Assembly (NCBI RefSeq): GCF_020400605.1
Contig: NZ_JAINRD010000004.1
Span: forward strand, 186,001 to 250,000
Length of the DNA: 64,000 nucleotides
Origin: Streptomyces aculeolatus
Lineage (GTDB): Bacteria; Actinomycetota; Actinomycetes; Streptomycetales; Streptomycetaceae
Direction of reading: 5' to 3'
Part shown: piece by piece, positions 38,510-47,675 of the stretch
Layout of the letters: each line of letters opens with the position of its first letter
Numbering within the stretch: position 1 is the first letter of the stretch
The notes under the pieces: model-generated
What the model saw: only the letters and a program-made list of their open reading frames with translations
The model's database searches: none
What the model was told of the DNA's origin: nothing
Position numbers and translations under genes: made by a program

Positions 38510-39004
38510 TCAGCGCGGCGTCAGCGACGGCTCGCGGGCGTCCGCGCCGGTCGTGGCCGACGGGCTGGAGCCGCCGGGGGGCGGGGCGTCGTCGCGGCCG
38601 TCGGGGCCGGAACGGTACACGGCGGCGAAGGACAGCGCGACTATGCCGACGCCGAGGAGGAGGGCGAGCAGGAGGGCGACGGGGCGCTGCCAGTGCCCGT
38701 GGCCGCGGTACGGGCGCAGGGCGCCGCCGTAGGGGCCGTACGGGTCGGGGGCGTCCGGGTCGTCCCAGCCGTCGTACAGCCGCTCGTCCTGCGCGGCGCC
38801 GTCGAGGACGGCCTCGGCCTGGGCGCGCGCCTCCGCGGCGCCGACCATGCGCTCCACGGCGCTGGGCTCGTGGAAGTGCGCGGAGCGGACGAAGTCCTCG
38901 TCGAGCACCACGGCGGCGAACTCTTCGTCCGCGCCTCCGTGGTGGTGGCTGTCGGGCTCGTCACCGTCGGCGTACGGTGGCCTGCCCCCCACATCGTCCG
39001 GCAC
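38510..39004 (-). CDS. Small membrane protein related to the 37247-38332 product
   Basis: 164 residues from a GTG at 39004. The N-terminal motif DEEFAAVVLDEDFVRSAHF aligns with DDEYRSIVFDEAFVKAARL in the neighbouring gene, so the cytoplasmic parts are homologous. A Tyr/Pro/Asp-rich stretch (~85-105) precedes a membrane helix (RPVALLLALLLGVGIVALSFAAVY, ~110-133) and a short Ser/Pro/Ala tail outside. It lacks the big outer domain. TACGCT (39016-39011) ends 6 bases before the GTG, suggesting a leaderless transcript. Confidence 0.7.
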   Translation of the reverse strand: MPDDVGGRPPYADGDEPDSHHHGGADEEFAAVVLDEDFVRSAHFHEPSAVERMVGAAEARAQAEAVLDGAAQDERLYDGWDDPDAPDPYGPYGGALRPYRGHGHWQRPVALLLALLLGVGIVALSFAAVYRSGPDGRDDAPPPGGSSPSATTGADAREPSLTPR

Positions 39005-39010
39005 CCGACC

Positions 39011-39016
39011 AGCGTA
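39011..39016 (-). promoter_or_regulatory. -10-like TACGCT before a leaderless GTG
   Basis: TACGCT on the minus strand, 6 bases before the GTG at 39004, lies inside the motif CCGGTTTACG (39022-39013) extended by CT. There is no ribosome binding site. Confidence 0.35.
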
Positions 39017-39200
39017 AACCGGGACAGTCGGGATGCGCCAGGCAACGCGGGATCCGGAGTCGGCTCCCGGCCACCGCGACGGGCGCGCACGGAGGGCGGC
39101 CGCGGGCCGCGGGAAGGGGCCTGTACGGCCCTCTCGCGGCTTCGGGTCGGCCGCCGGGCGCAAAGGGTCCGGATGGTCCGTTCGGCGGTCGGGCGCCGGG

Positions 39201-40478
39201 CTACTGGCCCTTGAGCTGGCCGTCGCCCGTGACGACGTACTTCGTCGAGGTCAGCTCCGGCAGCCCCATCGGCCCGCGGGCGTGCAGCTTCTGCGTGGAG
39301 ATGCCGATCTCCGCGCCGAAGCCGAACTCCGCGCCGTCGGTGAACCGGGTGGAGGCGTTCACCATGACCGCCGCGGAATCGACCAATGCGGTGAAACGGC
39401 GGGCCGCGCCGGTGTCGCGGGTGACGACTGCCTCGGTGTGCCCGGAGGACCAGCGGCGGATGTGCGCCACCGCGTCGTCCAGGGAGCGCACCACGGCCGC
39501 CGCGATGTCGTACGACAGGTACTCCGTGGCCCAGTCCTCGTCGTCGGCGAGCTGTACCTCCACGCCCGCCGCGGCGCCCGCCTTCACCCAGGCGTCGTCC
39601 CCGTGCACGGTGACGCCGGCGGCCCCGAGCGCCCGCAGCGCGCGGGGCAGGAAGACGTCGGCCACGGCCTGGTGGACGAGGACGGTCTCGGCGGCGTTGC
39701 ACACGCTGGGGCGCTGGGCCTTCGAGTTGACGAGGATCTTCTCGGCGAGGTCGAGGTCGGCGTGCTCGTCCACGTACACGTGGCAGTTGCCCGTGCCGGT
39801 CTCGATCACCGGGACCGTGGACTCCTCGACGACGGTGCGGATGAGGCCGGCGCCGCCGCGCGGGATCAGCACGTCGACCAGGCCGCGGGCGCGCATCAGC
39901 TCGTGCACCGACTCGCGGCTCTGCCCGGGCACCAGCTGCACCGCGTCCGGCGGCAGCCCGGCGGAGGCGACCGCGTCGCGCAGCACGGCGACGAGGGCGG
40001 CGTTCGAGGCGTACGCGGAGGAGGAGCCGCGCAGCAGCACCGCGTTGCCCGACTTCAGGCACAGCGCGGCGGCGTCCGCGGTGACGTTGGGCCGGCCCTC
40101 GTAGATGATGCCGACGACGCCCAGCGGCACCCGCACCTGGCGCAGCTCCAGGCCGTTCGGCAGGGTGGAGCCGCGGACCACCTCGCCGACGGGGTCCGGC
40201 AGCTTGGCGACGTCCCGGACGTCGGAGGCGACGCCGGCGATCCGCTCCTCGGTGAGCGTCAGCCGGTCCACGATCGCGTCGGAGACCCCGTCGGCCCGCG
40301 CGCGGGCGACGTCCTCGGCGTTGGCCGCGACGACCTCCGCGGCGCGCGCCCGGAGGGCGTCGGCGACGGCCAGCAGGGCGGCGTCCTTGGCCGCGCGGGG
40401 CAGCGGGGCGATGATCGCCGCCGCGGTACGCGCGCGCTGGGCGGCCTGGCGGACCGGGGACTGGGTTTCGCTGCTCAT
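39201..40478 (-). CDS. proA: Gamma-glutamyl phosphate reductase
   Basis: 425-426 residues from the ATG at 40478. It reduces glutamate-5-phosphate to the semialdehyde with NADPH, the second step of proline synthesis. Family features are [25 protein letters not shown], the catalytic-Cys region [15 protein letters not shown] (Cys ~261), and the C-terminal [19 protein letters not shown]. Its start lies 7 bases after a TACGCT box on the minus strand (40491-40486), so it may be made from a leaderless mRNA separate from proB. proB lies 1 kb upstream with one gene between. Confidence 0.97.
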   Translation of the reverse strand: MSSETQSPVRQAAQRARTAAAIIAPLPRAAKDAALLAVADALRARAAEVVAANAEDVARARADGVSDAIVDRLTLTEERIAGVASDVRDVAKLPDPVGEVVRGSTLPNGLELRQVRVPLGVVGIIYEGRPNVTADAAALCLKSGNAVLLRGSSSAYASNAALVAVLRDAVASAGLPPDAVQLVPGQSRESVHELMRARGLVDVLIPRGGAGLIRTVVEESTVPVIETGTGNCHVYVDEHADLDLAEKILVNSKAQRPSVCNAAETVLVHQAVADVFLPRALRALGAAGVTVHGDDAWVKAGAAAGVEVQLADDEDWATEYLSYDIAAAVVRSLDDAVAHIRRWSSGHTEAVVTRDTGAARRFTALVDSAAVMVNASTRFTDGAEFGFGAEIGISTQKLHARGPMGLPELTSTKYVVTGDGQLKGQ

Positions 40479-40689
40479 GCCGAGCAGCGTAGTCGGCGGT
40501 GCCGACATCGTGGACGGGCCGTATCACTCCGCGAGACGCGGGCACCGGCGGGTGTGTGCTCCCGCGCTTCGCCTCGCGCGCGTGCGCCGGGAGCCGCCCC
40601 AGGGCGCAGAGCCCGCCGCGCACGCCGGGGCGTGCGCTCCCCCGCCGCCTCCGGTACGGCCCTCTGCCGCCCGGACCGGCCGCCGCGGC

Positions 40690-41175
40690 TCAGAACGGAT
40701 GCACCCCCACGGGCACCGCCGGGGCCGGTCCGTAGCCGTCGGCGATGCGCTGGTGGTACGTCTCCCGCGCGATCACCTCCAGGCCGACGATCTCCCACGG
40801 CGGCAGCTGCGCCGACGCCCGGTGCTCCCCCCAGAGCCGCAGGGCCACGGCCGCCGCGTCGTGCAGGTCGCGGGCCTCTTCCCAGTAGCGGATCTCGGCG
40901 TGGTCGTTGGCATAGCGGCTGGTCAGCAGGAAGGGATGGTCGTGCGCGAGCCGTTCGAGGCCGCGTCTGACCTCCTTCAGCGGGGCTTCGGGTCCTGCGA
41001 CGCTCAGCGTGACGTGCCACAGCCGGTGGGCACCGTCCGGGGCGGACCCGTCGGCGTCCGCCCCGGCCCCCGGCTCCGCCACGCTGCCCGCATGCCCACC
41101 TCCGGTCCCCTTGACGCTGGTCAGCGTCCGCTGTGCCGTTCCCCGGGGCAGCGCCCCTGGACGCCCTTGTGTCAC
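40690..41175 (-). CDS. Conserved protein of unknown function between proB and proA
   Basis: 161 residues from the GTG at 41175, which is preceded by a perfect AGGAGG 6 bases upstream; this decides the start. A ~50-residue low-complexity N-terminus is followed by a compact domain (LWHVTLSVAGPEAPLKEVRRGLERL, then FLLTSRYANDHAEIRYWEEARDL and WEIVGLEVIARETYHQR). The alternating strand-helix pattern suggests a ferredoxin-like fold. No catalytic motif is recognised. It lies in the same direction as proB and proA. Confidence 0.75.
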   Translation of the reverse strand: MTQGRPGALPRGTAQRTLTSVKGTGGGHAGSVAEPGAGADADGSAPDGAHRLWHVTLSVAGPEAPLKEVRRGLERLAHDHPFLLTSRYANDHAEIRYWEEARDLHDAAAVALRLWGEHRASAQLPPWEIVGLEVIARETYHQRIADGYGPAPAVPVGVHPF

Positions 41176-41481
41176 GGGCGGCCTCCTGAATACGAGTCTG
41201 CAACGGGCTGCGCGCCGCGGCAGCCCCATACAACAAAGTTGACCAGCCGACGCGGTCGCCCGTGGTGCTTTTGCCCAAGGTCTCTGCCGCGACACCGGTT
41301 TTTTCGCGCGCCGCGCGCCGGTCTCACGCGGGGTGCGGCGCCCGTCGCGCGCCGCTTGCCGCGCACCCCCCGGCAACCGTCACTTGCCGCCCGGCAGTTG
41401 CGGCACCTCTGTTGCCGCCTTCGACGCCGAGGAGCTGCCGCGTCAGCCGCGACCGCGCACCCGCCGCGCCGCCGTCACGCC
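41176..41481. other. 306-bp gap between proB and the conserved gene
   Basis: No gene is supported. It contains a GC-rich palindromic tract (GCGCGCCGCGCGC at about 41298-41312) next to TTTTTT (41290-41295 region), a possible proB terminator on the minus strand whose strength I cannot judge by eye. Confidence 0.35.
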
Positions 41482-42603
41482 TCAGTTGTCGAGCACCACG
41501 AGGTCGTCCCGGTGCACGACCTCGCGCTCGTACGCCGGACCCAGCTCCTTGGCCAGCTCGCGGGTGGAGCGCCCGAGCAGCCGGGGCAGCTCCTCGGCAT
41601 CGAAGGCGACGAGCCCGCGGGCGACCGCCCGGCCCGCCGTGTCCCGCAGCTCCACCGGGTCGCCCGCCGTGAACCGGCCCTCCACCTCCTTGATCCCCGC
41701 CGGCAGCAGCGAGGTGCGCCGCTCGGTGACGGCCCGGACCGCGCCGTCGTCCAGCACCAGCGCCCCCTGCGGGGTGGAGGCGTGCGCGAGCCACAGCAGC
41801 CGGCCCCGCGCCCGCCGCCCGGTGGGGTGGAAGTACGTGCCTGTGGGCTTCCCCGCCAGCGCCGCGTCCGCATGCACGGCGGAGGTCAGCACGACGGGCA
41901 CGCCCTCGCCGGTGGCGATCCGGGCGGCCTCGACCTTGGTCACCATGCCGCCCGTGCCCACGCCGGCCCGCCCCGCGGGGCCGAGCCGGACCCCGGCCAG
42001 CTCACCGCGGTGGCGCACCTCGGCGATGCGGGAGGTGCCGGGGGCGGCGGGCGGGCCGTCGTAGAGGCCGTCGACGTCGGAGAGGAGGACCAGCAGGTCC
42101 GCGCGGGCCAGATGGGCGACGAGGGCGGCGAGGCGGTCGTTGTCGCCGAAGCGGATCTCCTCGGTCGCGACCGTGTCGTTCTCGTTGACGACGGGCACGG
42201 CGCCCATGGCGAGCAGCTGCTCCAGGGTGCGCTGCGCGTTGCGGTAGTGGGTGCGGCGGCTCATGTCGTCGGTGGTCAGCAGCACCTGCCCGACACGCCT
42301 GCCGTAGCGGGCGTACGAGGCGGTGTAGCGGGCCATCAGCAGCCCCTGCCCGACGCTGGCCGCAGCCTGCTGCCGAGCCAGGTCGCGGGGCCGCTTGCCG
42401 AGGCCGAGCGGCGCCAGCCCGGCGGCGATGGCCCCGGAGCTGACCAGCACGATCTCCCGCCCGGGGTGCTTGGCGAGCGCGTCCACCAGCGCGTCGACCC
42501 GGTCCGCGTCCAACCCGCCGGACGCGGTGGTCAGCGAGGACGACCCCACCTTCACGACGATCCTGCCGGCCCCCGCCGCGGCTTCCCGACTCGCCCCTGC
42601 CAC
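41482..42603 (-). CDS. proB: Glutamate 5-kinase
   Basis: 373 residues. It phosphorylates glutamate, the first step of proline synthesis. The amino-acid kinase domain begins IVVKVGSSSLTT and has VLVSSGAIAAGL and VNENDTVATEEIRFGDND. A C-terminal PUA domain (~280-365, with LLWLAHASTPQGALVLDDGA) completes the two-domain form, which is usually feedback-inhibited by proline. GTG start at 42603 with AGGGGT upstream. In Streptomyces and other actinobacteria proB follows obgE; here a separate locus with divergent gene 42978 lies between. Confidence 0.97.
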   Translation of the reverse strand: MAGASREAAAGAGRIVVKVGSSSLTTASGGLDADRVDALVDALAKHPGREIVLVSSGAIAAGLAPLGLGKRPRDLARQQAAASVGQGLLMARYTASYARYGRRVGQVLLTTDDMSRRTHYRNAQRTLEQLLAMGAVPVVNENDTVATEEIRFGDNDRLAALVAHLARADLLVLLSDVDGLYDGPPAAPGTSRIAEVRHRGELAGVRLGPAGRAGVGTGGMVTKVEAARIATGEGVPVVLTSAVHADAALAGKPTGTYFHPTGRRARGRLLWLAHASTPQGALVLDDGAVRAVTERRTSLLPAGIKEVEGRFTAGDPVELRDTAGRAVARGLVAFDAEELPRLLGRSTRELAKELGPAYEREVVHRDDLVVLDN

Positions 42604-42866
42604 CTGTTACCCCTGCGCTTTCCCGGCCCGCGTCCGATACGTACGGAACTGCGAATCTACGCCACCGCCCGGCCCGCGGGCCGCGCCGTCCCACGGTACG
42701 GACAACCGTCCGGACCCCGGCGCCCCCGGCCCGGCCCGGACCCGCCCGGACCGGGTCCGCCCGGTGCGGCGCTCCGGAAGAAATGCGCTCATCGCAAAAA
42801 CGAAAAGGTCACCGAGGCCCGCTACACGCATTTGAGCCCGATTGGCCGCCCATGCCGGGTGGAGAA

Positions 42867-42897
42867 TTGTCTCCTGCCCCGTGACCGTCATACGGTC
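42867..42897 (+). promoter_or_regulatory. Possible promoter with inverted repeat before the polymerase gene
   Basis: TTGTCT (42867-42872) and TACGGT (42891-42896, fits TAnnnT) are 18 bases apart. The -10 overlaps the inverted repeat GACCGT (42883-42888) / ACGGTC (42892-42897), a possible operator. The surrounding 374-bp gap (42604-42977) between divergent genes has an AT-richer patch at 42780-42850 and no gene. Confidence 0.4.
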
Positions 42898-42977
42898 TGG
42901 GGTCAACTCCCTACCACCCCCGGAACCACGCGGTCCCGGGACTGTCCTCACGACCTCCCTGCCAGGAGTCAGCACCC

Positions 42978-45140
42978 GTGCCTCTAGCCGGTATCGCCCC
43001 CCGCCGCGCCGTGCAGCTCATGGCGCTGACAGCGCTGCTAGCAGCGTATTGCGCGCAGCTCGTCGGCGCGCTCAAGCCCAACGTGCCGCTGCTCGTCGCC
43101 GCGGCGGCGGGCGGCCTCGCCCTCGACCTCTATCTCCAGCACCAGCAGCCCGGGCTGCTCTCCCTGCTTAGCAGGGTCCGCTTCGACGTCATGGTCCGCC
43201 AGCTGCTGCGCGACATGCTCATCCTCTTCGGCCTGCTGCAGATCGACGGCATCGAGCCGCTGAAGGAGCAGTCGCCGCTGACGGTCATGCTGCTGTCGTC
43301 GTATCTGCTGCACTTCCTCATCCAGGGCGTCACGATCATGGTCCGCCGGGACCGCACCGTGCCGGTCGTCACCCGGAACGTCGACGTCTCCGCGCTGGGC
43401 CTCTCCCCCGCCCCGCCGCGGATCCTCGCCCGCCGCTCCAGCCACCGCCTGCTCTACCTCTCCGTGCCGGTCACGGTCGGACTGCTGACCACGGCCGCCA
43501 CCGCGGACGCGGTGTGGGGCGTGCTGGGCCTCGGCATCTCGCTGGCGCTGAGCCTGGGCGGCGCCCTGTACCTGGCGACGTGGCTGCTGCCCGGCAAGCG
43601 CACCGCCGACGACCAGCGCGTACGCGAGTGGTTCGCCGGCTGGCTGCAGGAGTACCGCCCGACCGTCGGCCTCTACTTCTCCGGCGGCGCCACGTCCGCG
43701 TACCAGGCCAACATGTGGGTCTCCACGCTGGCGGCCCTCGACGGCAAGCCGCTGATCGTGCTCCGCGAGCGCTTCATGGTGCAGAAGATCACCGCCACCG
43801 ACGTGCCGATCGTCTGCCTGCCCAAGGTCGCCGACCTGATGCTCCTGGAGCACTCGACCCTGAAGATGCTGCTGCACCCGTCGAACTCCGGGAAGACCTC
43901 GCAGGTGCTGCGCATCCCCACGATCAAGCACGCCTTCACCAACCACGGCGAGAGCGACAAGCTGTCGAGCTGCAACCCGTACGCGAAGGCGTACGACGAG
44001 GTGTGGGTGGCCGGCCCCGCGGCCCGCGACCGCTACCAGCTCGCCGACATCGGCGTCGACGACCACGACGTGGTCGAGGTCGGCCGCCCGCAGCTCGCGC
44101 CGATCCGCCCGTACCCGGGGCCGCCGCCGTCCGACGGCCTGACCACCGTGCTGTACGCCCCCACCTGGGAGGGCTGGGACGGCAACCCCGGCAACACCTC
44201 CGTCGTGCTGGCCGGCGAGAACATCGTGCGCGAGCTGCTCGCCGACCCCAAGGTGCGGCTGCTGTACAAGCCGCACCCGCTGACCGGCTCGGTCGACGTC
44301 CGCGCGGGCGAGGCCAACAAGCGGATCCAGGCGATGATCACCGAGGCGAACGCCGCCATGGTCGCGGAGGCCGCCGCGGGCAACCCGGGCGGCTCGGACG
44401 GCTCGGGTGCCGAAAGCGCCGACCGCGCCGAACGTACGGCCGCGGCCGGGCGGGGCGTCGAACGGCCCGGACCGGAGGCCGCCGCCGAGCTGGCCCGGGC
44501 GCAGACGGAGCTGGACGCACTGGCCACGTCGACCTTCCGGCCCGGCGCCGACGAGGTCGAGCGCATGCTCGTGCAGTCCTCCCCGGAGGCCGGCCGGGCC
44601 GAGGCCGTGCAGGCCGCGTCCGACGCCTGGGAGGCCGCGTACTGGGCCTCGCTGCCCGCGTGGGAGCACCAGATCATCACCGACTCGCGCCCCGGCATCT
44701 ACGCCTGCTTCAACGTCGCGGACGTGCTGGTCAGCGATGTCTCCAGCGTCATCTCGGACTACCTGTCCAGCGAGAAGCCGTACGCGGTCGCCAACACCAG
44801 CGGGCTGACGGAGGCCGAGTTCAAGGCGGAGTTCCCGACCGTGCGGGCCGGCACCATCCTCGGTCCGAAGGCGAAGCAGGTCCCCGCCCTCCTCGAAGCC
44901 GTCCGCGACCCGGAGCACGACACGCTGGTCCGGGCCCGCGCCGAGCTGAAGGAGCACCTGCTCGGGCCCTCCGACCCGCCGTCGCTGGAGCGCTTCAACG
45001 CCGCCGCGGTGGCGCTGTGCGCCAAGGCGGATGCGCGCGCGGCGCGCATGGACGCGCGAGGGGAGTCCGATATCCCTTCACAGCGTCGGGACGCGGCCGA
45101 GGAGATGGAGCTGGAGCCGGAGGAGCCGGCAGGCGTCTAG
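42978..45140 (+). CDS. Membrane protein with CDP-glycerol glycerophosphotransferase (TagF-like) domain
   Basis: 720 residues, GTG start with AGGAG upstream. The N-terminal ~215 residues form several membrane helices (MALTALLAAYCAQLV, LLILFGLL, VPVTVGLLTTAATA). The rest is a GT-B-type domain like TagB/TagF: PIKHAFTNHGESDK is the His-containing acceptor region (IKHAFTNHGES ~315-325), VLYAPTWEGW is the typical APTW motif, LLYKPHP follows, and DVLVSDVSSVISDYL (~578) is the family's DSS nucleotide site. It probably polymerises a polyol-phosphate cell-wall polymer. An acidic insert-like region (~455-530) is Ala/Glu-rich. The 3' end may be frameshifted; see the next entry. Confidence 0.88.
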   Translation: MPLAGIAPRRAVQLMALTALLAAYCAQLVGALKPNVPLLVAAAAGGLALDLYLQHQQPGLLSLLSRVRFDVMVRQLLRDMLILFGLLQIDGIEPLKEQSPLTVMLLSSYLLHFLIQGVTIMVRRDRTVPVVTRNVDVSALGLSPAPPRILARRSSHRLLYLSVPVTVGLLTTAATADAVWGVLGLGISLALSLGGALYLATWLLPGKRTADDQRVREWFAGWLQEYRPTVGLYFSGGATSAYQANMWVSTLAALDGKPLIVLRERFMVQKITATDVPIVCLPKVADLMLLEHSTLKMLLHPSNSGKTSQVLRIPTIKHAFTNHGESDKLSSCNPYAKAYDEVWVAGPAARDRYQLADIGVDDHDVVEVGRPQLAPIRPYPGPPPSDGLTTVLYAPTWEGWDGNPGNTSVVLAGENIVRELLADPKVRLLYKPHPLTGSVDVRAGEANKRIQAMITEANAAMVAEAAAGNPGGSDGSGAESADRAERTAAAGRGVERPGPEAAAELARAQTELDALATSTFRPGADEVERMLVQSSPEAGRAEAVQAASDAWEAAYWASLPAWEHQIITDSRPGIYACFNVADVLVSDVSSVISDYLSSEKPYAVANTSGLTEAEFKAEFPTVRAGTILGPKAKQVPALLEAVRDPEHDTLVRARAELKEHLLGPSDPPSLERFNAAAVALCAKADARAARMDARGESDIPSQRRDAAEEMELEPEEPAGV

Positions 45141-45238
45141 GCCGCGTCCCCGACACGGATCCGGTGCCGGGCGAGGACGCCGACGCGAGCGCGGAGGCGG
45201 AGTTCGACCCGGAGGCGGATCCCGACCTGGAGACGTGA
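45141..45238 (+). other. Out-of-frame acidic 3' tail, likely part of the preceding gene
   Basis: After the TAG at 45138-45140 the -1 frame continues for about 30 codons as GRVPDTDPVPGEDADAS and then AEAEFDPEADPDLET, ending at TGA 45236-45238. Nearly every third position is G or C and the composition is acidic, continuing the acidic end (EELEPEEP-like) of the main frame. The terminator starts at 45239, directly after this TGA. That points to a recent indel or sequencing error near 45110-45140. Confidence 0.55.
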
Positions 45239-45282
45239 ACGGCGGCGGCCCGCGGGAGCACGATCCCGCGGGCCGCCGCCGT
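45239..45282. terminator. 19-bp perfect bidirectional hairpin
   Basis: The stem pairs 45239-45257 with 45264-45282 with no mismatch and a 6-base loop. It lies between the convergent glycerophosphotransferase-like gene and obgE and could terminate both. Confidence 0.9.
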
Positions 45283-45294
45283 CGTCGTTCCGCG

Positions 45295-46743
45295 TCACGC
45301 GAAGGGGTCGAAGTCCTCGTACTCCTCCTCCGCCCGCTCCGCGTCCCGTTCCCGGCGGCGCTGCGCGGCCGGGCGCGGGGCGTCGAAGCGGTGGTCCTCG
45401 CCGCGCCGGCCCAGCATCTCCGCGCCCGAGGCCATGGCCGGCTCCCAGTCGAAGACGACGGCGTCGTCGCCGGTGCCGATGACGACGTCGTCGCCGGGCT
45501 TCGCGCCCGCCTTGCGGAGCTGATCCTCGACGCCCAGCCGGTTCAGCCGGTCGCCGAGGTAGCCGACGGCCTCGTCGTTGCCGAAGTCGGTCTGGCGCAC
45601 CCAGCGCTCCGGCTTCTCGCCGGTGATACGGAACAGGGAGGAGCCGTCCCCGTCGCCGCCCTCGCGGGCGACGGTGAAGCCCGCCTCGTCGACGGCCTGC
45701 GGCCGGATGACGATCCGCGTCGACTCCTGCTTGGGCCGCGCCGCGCGCGCCGCGGAGACGATGCCGGCGAGCCCGTACGACAGCTCCTTCAGGCCCGTAC
45801 GGGCGACCGCGGACACCTCGTAGACCGTGAAGCCGCGCTCTTCGAGGTCGGGGCGCACCATCTCGGCCAGGTCGTGGCCGTCCGGGATGTCGATCTTGTT
45901 GAGGACGACCACGCGCGGCCGGTCGTCCAGGCCGCCGTACGCGCGCAGTTCCTCCTCGATGACGTCGAGGTCGCTGACGGGGTCGCGGTCGGACTCCAGG
46001 GTCGCGGTGTCCAGCACGTGCACGAGCACCGAGCAGCGCTCGACGTGCCGCAGGAACTCCAGCCCGAGGCCGCGGCCCTCGCTGGCGCCCGGGATGAGGC
46101 CGGGGACGTCGGCGATCGTGTACGTCACGGCGCCTGCGGTGACGACGCCGAGGTTGGGCACCAGGGTGGTGAACGGGTAGTCGGCGATCTTGGGCTTGGC
46201 CGCGGACAGCACGCTGATCAGGGACGACTTGCCGGCGCTCGGGTAGCCCACGAGCGCGACGTCGGCGACGGTCTTCAGCTCCAGCACCACGTCCTGGGCG
46301 GTGCCCGGCTCGCCGAGCAGCGCGAAGCCGGGGGCCTTGCGGCGCTGGGAGGCCAGCGCGGCGTTGCCGAGGCCGCCGCGGCCGCCGCGGGCGGCGACGT
46401 AGGTGGTGCCGTGCCCGACGAGGTCGGCGAGCACCTCGCCGTCCTGGGTGAGGACGGCCGTGCCGTCCGGTACCGACAGGACGAGGTCCTTGCCGTTGGC
46501 GCCCGCGCGGTCGCCGCCCTCGCCCGGCTTGCCGTTGGTGGCCTTGCGGTGGGGGGTGTGGTGGTAGTCGATCAGGGTGGTGACGTTCTGGTCGACGGTG
46601 AGGATGACGTCCCCGCCGTGCCCGCCGTTGCCGCCGTCGGGGCCGCCGAGCGGCCGGAACTTCTCGCGGTGTACGGAGGCGCAGCCGTGTCCCCCGTTGC
46701 CCGCGGCCACGTGCAGGGTGACGCGGTCCACGAAGGTGGTCAT
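45295..46743 (-). CDS. obgE: Obg GTPase (CgtA), 50S assembly and growth-control protein
   Basis: 482 residues. The Gly-rich Obg fold (~1-158) has repeated GGxGG patches ([13 protein letters not shown]). The G domain follows with [10 protein letters not shown] (G1, ~168), DVPGLI (G3) and NKID (G4). The C-terminal OCT domain (~345-425, with [19 protein letters not shown]) is followed by an acidic-basic tail [11 protein letters not shown]. In Streptomyces, Obg influences the onset of aerial mycelium. It is downstream of rpmA and rplU in the conserved order rplU-rpmA-obgE. Confidence 0.98.
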   Translation of the reverse strand: MTTFVDRVTLHVAAGNGGHGCASVHREKFRPLGGPDGGNGGHGGDVILTVDQNVTTLIDYHHTPHRKATNGKPGEGGDRAGANGKDLVLSVPDGTAVLTQDGEVLADLVGHGTTYVAARGGRGGLGNAALASQRRKAPGFALLGEPGTAQDVVLELKTVADVALVGYPSAGKSSLISVLSAAKPKIADYPFTTLVPNLGVVTAGAVTYTIADVPGLIPGASEGRGLGLEFLRHVERCSVLVHVLDTATLESDRDPVSDLDVIEEELRAYGGLDDRPRVVVLNKIDIPDGHDLAEMVRPDLEERGFTVYEVSAVARTGLKELSYGLAGIVSAARAARPKQESTRIVIRPQAVDEAGFTVAREGGDGDGSSLFRITGEKPERWVRQTDFGNDEAVGYLGDRLNRLGVEDQLRKAGAKPGDDVVIGTGDDAVVFDWEPAMASGAEMLGRRGEDHRFDAPRPAAQRRRERDAERAEEEYEDFDPFA

Positions 46744-46829
46744 TGGGGTGTGCCTCCCGGCGGTGTGGAGCGATCAGGGTCTGCGGCGGCGTACGGGACG
46801 CTCGTGCCGTACGCCGTCATGGGAACACG

Positions 46830-46894
46830 CCGAGGGCGGCCCGGCTTCCCCGCACGTACTCCGTGGCACGTGCGGAGCGGCGGACCGCCCTCGG
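46830..46894 (-). promoter_or_regulatory. Nested inverted repeats between rpmA and obgE
   Basis: CCGAGGGCGG (46830-46839) pairs with CCGCCCTCGG (46885-46894), enclosing a second helix CCGCACGT/ACGTGCGG. This forms a long branched hairpin in the 180-bp gap. It could be a partial terminator or processing site that lowers obgE relative to ribosomal proteins. Confidence 0.45.
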
Positions 46895-46923
46895 ATCAGC
46901 TGTGTGGTGTCCGGAGCCGGTGG

Positions 46924-47181
46924 TTACTCGGCGGCCGGGACGATGTTCACGACCTTGCGGCCGCGGCTGGTGCCGAACTTGACCGCGCCGGGGATCAGCG
47001 CGAACAGCGTGTCGTCGCCGCCGCGGCCCACGCCGGTGCCCGGGTGGAACTTGGTGCCGCGCTGCCGGATGATGATCTCACCGGCGCCGACGACCTGGCC
47101 GCCGAAGCGCTTGACGCCGAGCCGCTGGGCGTTGGAGTCGCGACCGTTCCGAGTGGACGATGCGCCCTTCTTGTGTGCCAT
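46924..47181 (-). CDS. rpmA: Large ribosomal subunit protein bL27
   Basis: 85 residues, beginning [20 protein letters not shown], the canonical bL27 N-terminus without the cleavable extension of Firmicutes. bL27 reaches towards the peptidyl-transferase centre. It is 13 bases after rplU and co-transcribed with it. Confidence 0.99.
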   Translation of the reverse strand: MAHKKGASSTRNGRDSNAQRLGVKRFGGQVVGAGEIIIRQRGTKFHPGTGVGRGGDDTLFALIPGAVKFGTSRGRKVVNIVPAAE

Positions 47182-47194
47182 CTCTCCTCAGTCC

Positions 47195-47518
47195 TTACTT
47201 CGCGGCCGGCGCGGGGATCTGGGTGATCTTCAGCGCGGTGTGCAGCTGGCGGTGACCGATCCGCTTGCGGTAACCGGTCTTGTTCTTGTACTTCAGGATG
47301 TCGATCTTGTCGCCCTTGTGGTGGTCCACGACCTCGGCCTGGACCTTCACGCCGTCCAGGACCCAGGGGTCGCTGGTCACGGTCTCGCCGTCGACGACGA
47401 GCAGAGTGGAGAGCTCGACGCTGTCGCCGACGCTCTTGCTGGAAATCCGGTCTACCTCGATGACGTCGCCCACAGAAACCTTCTGCTGGCGGCCGCCGGT
47501 GCGCACGATCGCGTACAC
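47195..47518 (-). CDS. rplU: Large ribosomal subunit protein bL21
   Basis: 107 residues, GTG start, beginning [17 protein letters not shown], with the C-terminal [10 protein letters not shown] typical of bL21. First gene of the rplU-rpmA-obgE operon. A ~150-base structured leader and a clear promoter lie upstream. Confidence 0.99.
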   Translation of the reverse strand: MYAIVRTGGRQQKVSVGDVIEVDRISSKSVGDSVELSTLLVVDGETVTSDPWVLDGVKVQAEVVDHHKGDKIDILKYKNKTGYRKRIGHRQLHTALKITQIPAPAAK

Positions 47519-47564
47519 GCGCTTCAGCTCTCTTCCTCAGTCGCGACGGAGACCCCTGATGCCA

Positions 47565-47610
47565 GCCGCTCGGCTGGGGCACATGGGATGAGCGGCCTCT
47601 CCCGCCGCTC
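47565..47610 (-). promoter_or_regulatory. rplU leader with mutually exclusive hairpins
   Basis: On the minus strand three elements follow each other: GAGCGGC (47610-47604), GCCGCTC (47596-47590) and GAGCGGC (47571-47565). The middle one can pair with either the first or the third. The third also lies in its own hairpin CCAGCC...GGCTGG. This is the layout expected of a ribosomal-protein autoregulatory leader. Confidence 0.5.
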
Positions 47611-47675
47611 ACGAGGAGACCGCGGGAGGGAGTTGCTCAGAGGCCTGGCATGTCACACAGACACGCCGACGAACC

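Noticed and set aside
46830..46894. CRISPR-like or mobile repeat between rpmA and obgE
   Set aside because: It is a single nested inverted repeat with no spacers or direct repeats; structure in RNA is the likelier meaning.
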